Origin: Myxacorys almedinensis A
GTDB taxonomy: Bacteria; Cyanobacteriota; Cyanobacteriia; Leptolyngbyales; Leptolyngbyaceae
Assembly: GCF_010091945.1 (NCBI RefSeq)
Contig: NZ_WVIE01000011.1
Location: forward strand, 62,001 to 126,000
Direction of reading: 5' to 3'
Length of the DNA stretch: 64,000 nucleotides
A program made the translations under genes and the position numbers. Shown in pieces: positions 7,351 to 16,450 of the stretch. Below the pieces are notes generated by a model. The model was not told where the DNA came from. It did no database searches and saw only the letters and a list, made by a program, of their open reading frames with translations. Each line of letters opens with the position of its first letter. Position 1 is the first letter of the stretch.

Positions 7351-9144
7351 TCACGCTGTTTCAGGGTATGAATCAATAACATGTTTTAGCTTGTCAATGT
7401 ACTCATCGCTGCCGAATTTATCAAGATTTTTCCTAAAGGATAACCAATAATGTTGCACAAATCCGCAACGTTCCACAGATTCCCTGAATAGAGAGCAAAA
7501 AGCACCTGGACAGTAAAATGAACCGTAGATCTGGTTATTCTCACAAAAAGCCGCTAATACGCTTTCCCACTGTTCAGCGGTTAGAATATCAGAAACTTGA
7601 GCCAGCAAACCGACGTTAAAATCTGCATTTCTAAATGAACCAGATTTTTCGAACAAGTCTATAACAACTGAAGGCTCTCTCCTCAAAAGAGACTTGAATA
7701 TTCTGTCAAACAGCTCGTTACTATAAGTAGTCTTCGATTTGAGTGTGATTAACTCATCAAGAGGCATACCATTCATGAGTTTTATCATATGGTCTTCAAA
7801 CTTGCTCGTAATCTCTTCTCGATCTCGTCGAGTCGTCCATTGCAGCGCTTCTAGTAATTCACTCAAATCAGATTCATCAATCCTAATTTTCAAAGTTGGT
7901 TCAACAATGTCATTCAATGATCTGTCTTTCCGCCTGACCTCTATCAATTCTTCTAAAGAAGCCTCTTCAATTTTTTCAACTAGGTATGGCATGATCTTTT
8001 CATTGAGTGGATCATTATCGCCTAATTTCATTGCAAGTAGATCATCTAAATCAGCTTGCGCGACATTCTCTTCTAGCAACGGTCTTATAAGCTCTTGAAG
8101 CGATCTATCATGTAACTCGTTCTGGCAAAAATCTTTGAGTAGAATTAACTCCTGTAGTGGAAGTTGTAGCTTTTTTATTACAGATCCTTCTAGAAATCTT
8201 AAACGCGCTGCATTCAACAATACTTTAACGTTATTAGGAGAGAGCTTTCTTCTTGAAGATGCTTCAAATACATCAATCTTTTCAATGAAGATGCTTGCTT
8301 TCAACTGGCATGGCTCACTAAGTTTATCCCAAGATTTAACGCTTCCAAGGTAGATAATCGCCTTATTCCAGTTTGCATCAGTAACTTTTCCAAGAATGAT
8401 ATCAGAAAGCCTCTCATTTAATATGTCTCTTGTCTGTTGAGAATATAAACTTGAAACAGCATTTAATGCGGAAAACTGGCGTGTTCTTTCATCTTCTGAT
8501 CTTTCCTCTGTTAAAAGGCTGACAGTCAAACCGAGTACAACATCTTTTATCAAGCTAGGACGTGCACGAGCTAACAGCCCTTTCTGAAAATATTGTGTTG
8601 CAGACTCTGGATCTTTAGGAAAGTTTTCAGACTGAATATCTTGAAAAATCCTGTCACGAGCAGAACGCCCCTGAACAGGCGGACGCTGCAAAAGATAAAT
8701 TACTGCACTTCTCAGATGGCAGCGTGCTAGCTCTGCTGTGGCTTCAAAAGGTTCTTCTAAAGATGCCATAGAAGGATGAGCACACAAGCTTCGATCTTCA
8801 AATAATCTTTCAATATGAGGTTTTTCTGGATGTGAAATTAATTCAAACTTTTCAAGCGACCATTTTGGAATCTCTTGTTCAAATTGCCACAACTCTCTTA
8901 CTTTCTTTTCCGAACTTAGCTTTTCAAATTTCTGCAATAGACTAGTTGCTTCACCATCACCCAAAAGCTCTAGTTCTCGCATCTTGTGAAGAAAATCGAA
9001 TACAACCGCATTCCACGTTGCAACTATACAAGAACGATATGCTCCTGCTCGGTAGCAAGCGACAGCTTCTTGAATAAACTTTTTGGCTAGCCTGTCCCTG
9101 CAAAGCGCCACTAATTCATCCAAATCAATAAAAGCTTCGTTCAT
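7351..9144 (-). CDS. 597-aa HEPN-motif protein with tandem helical repeats, probable cassette-borne defence/toxin gene
   Basis: Not a family I can name. Residues about 20-150 look like a HEPN domain: helix YRAGAYRSCIVATWNAVV followed at residues 118-123 by RSLCAH, the R-x4-H motif of HEPN ribonucleases. Residues about 328-490 contain about five tandem helical units of 30-36 residues, each starting with a version of (A/S/D)-x-L-x-E-L (LPLQELI, ADLDDLL, ASLEELI, SDLSELL, MPLDELI), an adaptor- or HEAT-like solenoid. The rest is helical, with no signal peptide or membrane segment. The gene is distinctly more A/T-rich than its neighbours and has almost no HIP1 sites, indicating acquisition. It is bounded on both sides by attC-like sites and shares orientation with the other cassette genes. 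By analogy HEPN proteins often cleave RNA in antiviral or toxin systems; this role is inferred. Confidence 0.7.
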   Translation of the reverse strand: MNEAFIDLDELVALCRDRLAKKFIQEAVACYRAGAYRSCIVATWNAVVFDFLHKMRELELLGDGEATSLLQKFEKLSSEKKVRELWQFEQEIPKWSLEKFELISHPEKPHIERLFEDRSLCAHPSMASLEEPFEATAELARCHLRSAVIYLLQRPPVQGRSARDRIFQDIQSENFPKDPESATQYFQKGLLARARPSLIKDVVLGLTVSLLTEERSEDERTRQFSALNAVSSLYSQQTRDILNERLSDIILGKVTDANWNKAIIYLGSVKSWDKLSEPCQLKASIFIEKIDVFEASSRRKLSPNNVKVLLNAARLRFLEGSVIKKLQLPLQELILLKDFCQNELHDRSLQELIRPLLEENVAQADLDDLLAMKLGDNDPLNEKIMPYLVEKIEEASLEELIEVRRKDRSLNDIVEPTLKIRIDESDLSELLEALQWTTRRDREEITSKFEDHMIKLMNGMPLDELITLKSKTTYSNELFDRIFKSLLRREPSVVIDLFEKSGSFRNADFNVGLLAQVSDILTAEQWESVLAAFCENNQIYGSFYCPGAFCSLFRESVERCGFVQHYWLSFRKNLDKFGSDEYIDKLKHVIDSYPETA

Positions 9145-9265
9145 AAATAATTTAAACGGAAGTTACATTAGCCACATAGTAACGCGCTCACTTAATGATA
9201 TGGCTCGTAGAAATTATGAACTCCCATCAGAAATTATAGGGTTGCCTTCACCGATAACCCAAGCA

Positions 9266-9349
9266 GCCCAACGACCAAGTTGAGCGACGATGGATATGAC
9301 TAAAACGAAGCAATCAATCTTTACACGCCGCTCCAACGGCTTGTTAGGT
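9266..9349 (-). repeat. attC recombination site 2 (3' of the Doc toxin gene)
   Basis: Minus-strand reading: R'' ACCTAAC (9349-9343), L'' with GTTGGAGCG, a central spacer, L' CGCTCAAC and R' GTTGGGC (9272-9266). Both core sites obey RYYYAAC / GTTRRRY. The L'' arm has one extra-helical G relative to L', as known for integron attC sites. Its 84-bp length is in the normal range. It overlaps the stop codon of the upstream doc gene, exactly as in integron cassettes. Confidence 0.82.
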
Positions 9350-9730
9350 GACGGTTGTATTTTGTTGTAACCATTCTACAAATGCCTCGCGCCCTAGCTC
9401 ACCCGATGCGATCTCCAAAACCATACGCTCTTGCTCATCCACAGAAGCGTTAATTTCCATTCCATTTAGGATAAGAAAAGTCTCCATCGCAGCATGACCT
9501 GTACGTTTATTCCCATCTACAAATGGATGGTTCATGATGATAGAAAGCCCTAACGCTGCTGCTTTCTCAAGCAAGCTTGGGTATAAATCTTCTCCACCAA
9601 ACGTAATTCGGGGCTGAGCGATCGCTGATTCCAATAACCCAACCTCTCGGATGCCAAATGCTCCACCGGATTGCTTAATGATTCTACGATGTAGTTCTAA
9701 CACCTCAATTAGTGTTAGAAAACGCATCAT
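9344..9730 (-). CDS. doc: Doc/Fic-family toxin (death-on-curing)
   Basis: 128-aa Fic-fold protein of the Doc subfamily. The active-site loop is HPFVDGNKRTG at about residues 68-78, where the His and the Asn-Lys-Arg of the Fic motif are intact. Doc of phage P1 phosphorylates EF-Tu and arrests translation; the same target is plausible here. It starts four bases inside the end of the preceding antitoxin gene (ATGA overlap), the typical translational coupling of toxin-antitoxin pairs. Its stop lies in an attC site, so toxin and antitoxin form one cassette. Such TA cassettes are known stabilisers of integron arrays. Confidence 0.9.
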   Translation of the reverse strand: MMRFLTLIEVLELHRRIIKQSGGAFGIREVGLLESAIAQPRITFGGEDLYPSLLEKAAALGLSIIMNHPFVDGNKRTGHAAMETFLILNGMEINASVDEQERMVLEIASGELGREAFVEWLQQNTTVT

Positions 9731-9924
9731 GCTAAACGCTGATATAACTCAGCATTTTTTGTCAACACATGATCGGCTGCATCAATGAACTCGCTTTTTT
9801 GAGAATTGAGCCAATCCTCTAGGCTAACCTTTAATAAAACTTCAAGCGTAATGCCATGCACTGCCGCCAAATCTCGTAGCTTTTGAAATTGGCTATCTGA
9901 AAGATCAATGGTAATAGAAGCCAC
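9727..9924 (-). CDS. Antitoxin partner of the Doc toxin
   Basis: 65-aa acidic protein immediately upstream of doc with a 4-base overlap. The N-terminus (ITIDLSDSQFQKLRDLAA) resembles a ribbon-helix-helix DNA-binding segment. The C-terminus (DHVLTKNAELYQRLA) is helical and is the likely Doc-neutralising tail, since this tail arrangement is shared by several Doc/Fic antitoxins. The start is GTG at 9924 with GGAGG ten bases upstream. The pair probably represses its own promoter (inference from TA systems in general). Assignment rests mainly on position and size. Confidence 0.78.
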   Translation of the reverse strand: MASITIDLSDSQFQKLRDLAAVHGITLEVLLKVSLEDWLNSQKSEFIDAADHVLTKNAELYQRLA

Positions 9925-9955
9925 TGTGATCGCCCTCCTAACGGGTCTAGGTTAA

Positions 9956-10048
9956 GTCTAACATTCACTGCTAATCGATAACCTCGTTGTTGTACAGTCC
10001 CAACCCAGAAACGAAGCCCGATAACGGCAAAGGTCAGCGGCTATAGAC
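9956..10048 (-). repeat. Degenerate attC-like site 3
   Basis: On the minus strand it ends with a perfect R' GTTAGAC (9962-9956) and begins at GTCTATA (10048-10042), a near-match to RYYYAAC. The internal arms (GCCGCTG / CAGTGAAT) pair only partly. The position between the 94-aa gene and the TA cassette is where an attC is expected. This may be a decayed site; a covariance-model scan would decide. Confidence 0.35.
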
Positions 10049-10300
10049 AACCTTGAACGCAGCACCAGTATGAACTGGCAATACCATGTCAGCGAACTTT
10101 TCACCCCAAAGAATTGACAGTAAACCGCAAGATACAACTAGCACGGATGCAACACCTGCTTGAACTAGTCCAAAATCTTTAGATGCCCCATATGTGATGG
10201 GGATAAGCAGGATAAGAGTGCTAAGTGCACCCCCTCCAAGGAAACGATAGATGACTTTGGTCAATGAACGTTGTTTGGAATCGGTGTTGTCAGAGGTCAT
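10034..10300 (-). CDS. Small membrane protein of unknown function
   Basis: 88 aa from the ATG at 10300, chosen because AAGGG lies seven bases upstream; the frame extends six codons further to another ATG at 10318. A polar N-terminus (MTSDNTDSKQRSLTK) is followed by two hydrophobic helices, GGGALSTLILLIPITYG and VQAGVASVLVVSCGLLSILW, with a short loop between them, and a short polar tail. No family is recognised. It shares orientation with the other cassette genes and is followed by a degenerate attC-like site, so it is probably a cassette gene. Small two-helix membrane proteins are frequent cassette cargo, but no function is claimed. Confidence 0.55.
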   Translation of the reverse strand: MTSDNTDSKQRSLTKVIYRFLGGGALSTLILLIPITYGASKDFGLVQAGVASVLVVSCGLLSILWGEKFADMVLPVHTGAAFKVVYSR

Positions 10301-10392
10301 TAGAAATCCCTTCAACATTATTTAATAATGTGTATGTTCTACCTGTACCCTACACAGTGGGTAGATAAGCAAAATGATTCGATAAGAAATCA

Positions 10393-10605
10393 TCAAACTG
10401 ATGTATTTTGATGCACTGAACCAGCTTGCTTAACGATTGTATAGCCACTGACATATCTTTCACCGCTAGGCAAAAATGTCCATGTCCATTGCACATCCTC
10501 ATCATCATCTAGGTTAACGCTTATGATGCAATTGGCTGGTAGGTGAGAAGACGAAACCACTTGTTGAGGTGCAAGCACGGTGCGCTTCTGGTTTCCTTTT
10601 GACAT
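10393..10605 (-). CDS. 70-aa hypothetical cassette protein
   Basis: Short soluble protein, not recognised. The N-terminus is basic (MSKGNQKRTVLAP), the middle acidic (NLDDDEDVQWTW), and the C-terminus looks like a small beta sheet (FLPSGERYVSGYTIVKQ). GGAT lies seven bases before the ATG. It is 75 bp from the 94-aa ORF with no attC between, so the two may belong to one cassette. An attC site lies upstream of it, between 10810 and 10730. Coding status is plausible rather than proven. Confidence 0.45.
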   Translation of the reverse strand: MSKGNQKRTVLAPQQVVSSSHLPANCIISVNLDDDEDVQWTWTFLPSGERYVSGYTIVKQAGSVHQNTSV

Positions 10606-10729
10606 AGCTTCTATCCAAAAAACAACTTGTTTCCATTTTAGACAATATATGCATAATCAAGAATTCCTGGTTACTTAGATATTGCAATGCAGTTAGACTC
10701 CCGCTTATGTCTAACCAGAGGATTTAGCA

Positions 10730-10810
10730 GTCTAACGGCTCAAATCAGCGGCGGCAAACCAACTTGAACTCAGCACCTTTCAACCGTCCGCTGCATTTGA
10801 ATTGTTAGAC
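10730..10810 (-). repeat. attC recombination site 4 (3' of the lipoprotein gene)
   Basis: The best attC in the window. Minus-strand reading: R'' GTCTAAC (10810-10804), then AATTCAAATGCAGCGG, a central spacer, CCGCTGATTTGAGCC and R' GTTAGAC (10736-10730). The arms TCAAAT-G-CAGCGG-A-CGG and CCG-CCGCTG-ATTTGA pair perfectly, apart from two extra-helical bases (G and A) on the 5' arm, as in textbook attC sites. Length is 81 bp. Further GTTAGAC/GTCTAAC core motifs at 10709-10715 and 10692-10698 suggest remnants of additional sites next to it. Confidence 0.85.
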
Positions 10811-10854
10811 CGCACACTACGGCTCCACAATTACATCTCAAATTCAGTTAATAC

Positions 10855-10975
10855 GGCTCTCCCGGATCTATGGTTGAAACCGTATAGGAGATTACAAATT
10901 TTGACTTGAGCAACAACTGAAACCGTTTACCAGCCCGTTATAAGATTGCCTTATCATCACAAAGCCGGGAGAGCC
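10855..10975. mobile_element. 121-bp MITE-like element at the stop codon of the lipoprotein gene
   Basis: Perfect 11-bp terminal inverted repeats GGCTCTCCCGG / CCGGGAGAGCC bound a 121-bp non-coding segment. The flanking octamers gttaatac and attaacac agree at 6 of 8 positions, compatible with a diverged 8-bp target duplication. Ends starting GGCTCT and 8-bp duplications are features of ISL3-family elements, so a non-autonomous ISL3-type MITE is proposed (inference). Confidence 0.5.
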
Positions 10976-10976
10976 A

Positions 10977-11435
10977 TTAACACCTCTTTGTGTATATTTG
11001 TGAACGCACTTGACGCTCTAGTTTGTTAGCCTGCCTAGCTCGTGCGGTATCTCCGATTCGTAAACTTTGTTCATAAATAGCTTTAAATTGAGCAGCTTTA
11101 GCTGTCAAACTTGCACAAGATAGCAATGTCAAATCAACACCTTGATCCTGTGAGACTTGAATTCTAGCTTCATCCTCTACCGTTCGTGTTAGACTTTCAA
11201 GATTGTCTATTTGATTGTTAGCAGCATCACCAAAAGTTTTCGGTGTTCGACGTGCTTGAGTAGGCGGAATATTTGCTGGCGCTTGACCCTCTCGATTGTG
11301 TGAAGTACTCGGAGATGCTCGACGTACTTGAGTAGGTTGATTTACAGAACGTCGATCTTGTCCTGGACAACCCGTTAGGGAAACAAGAACCAGCAAAGAA
11401 CAGGCGGCTAAACTCTGAACTGAGAAATTTTTCAT
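10977..11435 (-). CDS. Small secreted lipoprotein, cassette-borne
   Basis: 152 aa from the ATG at 11435. A type II signal peptide is clear: MKNF, hydrophobic core LAACSLLVLVSL and lipobox LTGC, so the mature protein is a lipid-anchored periplasmic or outer-membrane protein. A low-complexity Pro/Ser/Thr/Arg linker follows, with two related segments (PTQVRRASPS and PTQARRTPKT), then a helical C-terminal domain (residues about 75-152) with two Cys residues (LLSCASL and the terminal KRC) that could form a disulfide. No family is recognised. The orientation matches the cassette genes; an attC lies downstream and a GTTAGAC core upstream (11489-11495). The MITE-like element ends exactly at its stop. 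Confidence 0.65.
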   Translation of the reverse strand: MKNFSVQSLAACSLLVLVSLTGCPGQDRRSVNQPTQVRRASPSTSHNREGQAPANIPPTQARRTPKTFGDAANNQIDNLESLTRTVEDEARIQVSQDQGVDLTLLSCASLTAKAAQFKAIYEQSLRIGDTARARQANKLERQVRSQIYTKRC

Positions 11436-11488
11436 GATGAGGGTTCTCCACAAACATAAAAATGCTTACCTAGCAGAATACCAAGGCG

Positions 11489-11495
11489 GTCTAAC
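11489..11495 (-). other. Isolated attC/attI-type core site (R' GTTAGAC)
   Basis: On the minus strand the heptamer GTTAGAC, followed by CGCC, lies about 54 bp upstream of the lipoprotein start, where the 5' boundary of that cassette is expected. No partner R'' with arms is visible upstream, so it could be the remnant of an attI or a chance match. Confidence 0.3.
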
Positions 11496-11705
11496 TATGA
11501 GATTTAGTAGATCTATGAGATTTATAAGGACTAAGTAAAGAATCATTAAACTCGTTTACTCACCTTGACTTCTTAGGCATCTCGGCAGAATCTTAGTCGA
11601 GGAAGACCTCTCAGCTTGGGAACTTCCGCCTGAAAATCTGGCAAATTCGTCTAAAACTTAGAAATCGCTAAATTTTAGATGGCTTGTTTTGAGATTGCAG
11701 GCTAA

Positions 11706-13046
<1,341 letters not shown>

Positions 13047-13146
13047 ATTCCATGGCTTGCAGCGTGAAATTCGAGGTTAGCAAATTGCCAAGTTTGGGTT
13101 ACACGTTGCCAGTTTCTTTGTTTGATATTTCTCTGAATCGGTATAG

Positions 13147-13175
13147 ATAGGTTGCTTCATGCAACCTATTTTTTT
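13147..13175 (+). terminator. Rho-independent terminator of ahcY
   Basis: 9-bp perfect stem ATAGGTTGC / GCAACCTAT with loop TTCAT, followed by a run of six or seven T. It lies 100 bp after the ahcY stop. Confidence 0.9.
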
Positions 13176-13276
13176 ATGCTGATTTTTTATGCCAGTAGGT
13201 GAGAGCGTTGGCGACAACGTTGATTTGTGCCTAATCGCTGGGTGAAAAGGTAGGGTAGAGCAACCGCATGATGCAA

Positions 13277-15469
13277 TTATTGTTTTGTGGAATACAACCC
13301 TCGTCCATCCAAGTTGTCTGAGAAGTAGTAGTGACTATGAGGCTCATTTGCAGCAACAAACCCATTGATTGCCTGTCCCAGAACGGTTTGCCCAGATTGT
13401 TCTAAGAGTTCTCTAGCAAAACCTGCGCTGCCAACGTTTGTGAGTCCTGGTCGCACCACCATCAAAATACCATTCGCCATTTTGCCTAAAATGAGGGCAT
13501 CTGTTGCTAGGTTTAGTGGGGGTGTGTCGAGAATTACCGTGTCATAATTTTCAGCCAACTCTTCGATTAAAGTGCTCATTCGCTGAGAGTCAAGCAGCGC
13601 TAAGGTATTGGGCGGCATGACCCCAGCCGTTAAGACATCTAAATTTGAGGTAACACATTTTGCAGCTTTGCCAAAGGCGGCTTCTTCAACTAATAGATGG
13701 CTTAACCCCACATCGTTGGAAATTGCCCAAATCTGATGTTGAGAAGGACAATGGAGATCAGCATCAATGAGGATGACTCGTTTTCCACTTTGCGCGATCG
13801 CGGCTGCTAAATTTGCCGAAACCGTAGATTTTCCCTCTTTAGGGACGGCGCTAGAAACGACAATCACCCGCAAGGGTTGAGAACTCGAAAATTTGAGATT
13901 TGTTTGCAAAATGCGGTAGGCAGCCCCGATCGCCGATGAGGGCGATTGTTCAACAACAATATTCCGCCTTGGTAATTCCTCGCCTGAATGGTGTAGAGCA
14001 GATGAATGCTGTAGCGCAGGTTGCTTGCGTTTGTTCGCGTCCGGAATCACCCCCAGCACTGTAAATCCAAGGACTTGCTTAGCTTGCTCGACCGTTTTGA
14101 TGGTTTGGTCGAAGACCTCTAACCCATAAGCAGTTGCCCCTGCACCTAGCAATCCGAGCAACCCCGCAGCGAGAAACGCCGCCGTGTTTGAAACGGGTTT
14201 GGTAGGCAGTTGAGCGGCTGCCATGATTCGGGCATTACCAATCGTTTGGTTTTCAGCGATCCCAATTTCACCCATCTTTTGTAACAGTTGAGCATAGGTC
14301 GATTGAGAGGCTTCGAGTTGTCGTTCGAGTTCCCGTTGTTCTTTTTCAAGACCTGGGAATAAATCAGTCCGTTTTCGATACTCTGCTTCTATCTGATATA
14401 AAGTTGCTAATTGTTGAGCCAATCCATTTCGTTTACTGTTTAAATCAACAATCGTTTTTGCTATGTCCTGCTGTAAAATACCTATCTGCCAACTTCTGTC
14501 GGGGAATGGTGTTTCTCTGCCCAGCAGTTGTGTGGATCGCTGCTGCAAGAGACTCCTCGCATTTGCTAAACGACTTTCTAGATTCACAATTTTGGGGTGG
14601 TTGGGTTGAAGCACTGTCCGTTGAGCAGACAGTTCTGTTTCTAGCTTCTGAGCTTCGGCTAACGCGCTCTGCACGCCCTGAGACTGGCTCAATGAAACTG
14701 ACTCACTAGCACGTTGAGCATTCATACCAAGCTGATTTTGGTAAGCCATAATTTGGGCATCAGCATCTTTGAGTTGAGTTTGAGTTACAGCAATTTGCCC
14801 TTGCAACTCAGACAACGACTTGACTGCTGAGGTAGATTCTTCTGAAAGCGCAATCACTTGATTGGCTTGCTTAAATTGGCGAAGATTGTCTTCTGCTTGT
14901 TTAACAGTTGTCTCGGTGTGGGGTAATTGTTGCTCAATAAATCTTCGAGCGGCGACCGCTTGAGCACGATGGTTATAAACATTGTGCTCTAAATAAAGGC
15001 TCATCAGTGTGTTTACCACTTCTGTCGCTTGAGCGGGATCAAAATCTTGATAGCTCAAGATCAGAATATCGGTTTCTTTGATAGCACTCACCTGGAGCTT
15101 CTCAAGAAACTCGTTTACAGATAATGGGGCACCCATAGATTGACGTAGCCCTAGTTGATCGATCGTCTGTTGAATCATGGGCTGCGATCGCATCACTTCT
15201 ACCTCAGTCGTGATCGGATTGCTCTTATCCGCTAACGGTTGCATGTTTCCGATTTCTCTGCCCAAGTTCGTAATTGATAAGGTTGCATTGGCTCTTTCAA
15301 ACTTGAGCTTTCCTTCAGCTACATAGACTGGCTTTCTAAATGAAAGTCCAACAGCAGACACAGTACAAATAAGTCCAAAGACAACAGATGCTGGAAGCCA
15401 GCGTCGTTTTGCAATTACTAAATAGTGTTGTAAGTGCATCAATGAGGAAGGCGAATTTTCAAATTCCAT
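13277..15469 (-). CDS. Polysaccharide co-polymerase with BY-type tyrosine kinase domain (Wzc/GumC-like)
   Basis: Inner-membrane regulator of chain length and export of exopolysaccharide. From the ATG at 15469: an N-terminal Wzz domain with a first membrane helix (WLPASVVFGLICTVSAVGL), a long periplasmic coiled coil (about residues 150-420, including the GNVR-type segment near TYAQLLQKMGEI), a second membrane helix (TAAFLAAGLLGLLGAGATAYG), and a cytoplasmic BY-kinase. The kinase has Walker A VPKEGKSTV, Walker A' VILIDADL and Walker B VILDTPP. The C-terminus ends in a small Tyr cluster (HSHYYFSDN...GLYSTKQ), the usual autophosphorylation tail. The frame opens at a GTG at 15592, but the first 41 residues look unlike the family. 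It is transcribed away from the plus-strand EPS cluster across a 980-bp gap. Confidence 0.9.
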   Translation of the reverse strand: MEFENSPSSLMHLQHYLVIAKRRWLPASVVFGLICTVSAVGLSFRKPVYVAEGKLKFERANATLSITNLGREIGNMQPLADKSNPITTEVEVMRSQPMIQQTIDQLGLRQSMGAPLSVNEFLEKLQVSAIKETDILILSYQDFDPAQATEVVNTLMSLYLEHNVYNHRAQAVAARRFIEQQLPHTETTVKQAEDNLRQFKQANQVIALSEESTSAVKSLSELQGQIAVTQTQLKDADAQIMAYQNQLGMNAQRASESVSLSQSQGVQSALAEAQKLETELSAQRTVLQPNHPKIVNLESRLANARSLLQQRSTQLLGRETPFPDRSWQIGILQQDIAKTIVDLNSKRNGLAQQLATLYQIEAEYRKRTDLFPGLEKEQRELERQLEASQSTYAQLLQKMGEIGIAENQTIGNARIMAAAQLPTKPVSNTAAFLAAGLLGLLGAGATAYGLEVFDQTIKTVEQAKQVLGFTVLGVIPDANKRKQPALQHSSALHHSGEELPRRNIVVEQSPSSAIGAAYRILQTNLKFSSSQPLRVIVVSSAVPKEGKSTVSANLAAAIAQSGKRVILIDADLHCPSQHQIWAISNDVGLSHLLVEEAAFGKAAKCVTSNLDVLTAGVMPPNTLALLDSQRMSTLIEELAENYDTVILDTPPLNLATDALILGKMANGILMVVRPGLTNVGSAGFARELLEQSGQTVLGQAINGFVAANEPHSHYYFSDNLDGRGLYSTKQ

Positions 15470-16450
15470 AGTTTCAGAATGACTTTCTAAATTGGATATT
15501 GATACTGGACTAAGTTGAATGAGTTGGTTGTATGAAAGCCCTGTTTGTTGCGACAACAAGGATTGGCACTTCGCAAGCCGCCTGAAGAGCACACTATACC
15601 TGCCAAATTATCAACGTGATAGATACTCATTGGCAAGTTATCTAAACAAACTTTATCTGATCTTACCTGATGTTGTTTTGGTCTTGTAACACAAGATCTA
15701 AGACGGCTGCCTTCTCGAAAAAAAGCTATTTATCTGTTCATCTATCACCTGATTTATACTACACTCCTGTCTGGTGCTTTTGAAGTCTCAAATGGGTTGC
15801 ATGCTGTAAAAATGCTACTAACTATTGAATAAGATAGTTCTTTACCAACCGTCTAGATGCCTGATGAATCAGTAGTTATTAACGCACAGAGAGCAGTCAA
15901 GAAAACTTGTTACTAATTCTTATGACACAGTCTGTTCTCAGTAGGTAACTTTCCTAAACCTATTAAATATTTCCGTAGCAAATAAAATAAAGTTCGGCTC
16001 GCTCACCTACTTATCCATAAAAAATCTACGTAGCATCACGTAAATTTGCCTTGTTTATTATGAACCTAATGTAAATTTCAAGTAAAGTTATGATGAAGAT
16101 ATAGTTTCAGTCGTAGAAATACAGGGATGCTTGCTGATATGTTTCTGATGGTGTGAGCGCTATCTAAATCTGCTTTTCCTTCTGTACTAATCTGCAATTA
16201 GTAGTGAACTTTCAGATTTAGTTACATCAAAATAGATCGTCAAACTTGATGGCTCAATTTGCCTTCTCAATCTCAAGAAAATAGCTAGATAGTAATAAAG
16301 TACGCAGAGATTTAGATTGGGGGCATTGCATCGGTTCTGATGTAAAAACTACCGTCTTTTTTGTAAAATTTTCGCAAAAATAGCTAACTGTTTCGTTAGT
16401 TTCAACTTGCAATCAAGGGTGATTTGAATCTTTAGGATGAGTACTTTGTG
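15470..16450. other. Gene-free divergent regulatory region between wzc-like and capD-like genes
   Basis: About 980 bp of A/T-rich DNA without a convincing ORF, RNA gene or terminator. It must contain promoters for both arms of the exopolysaccharide locus, but I cannot place them with confidence. Confidence 0.5.
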
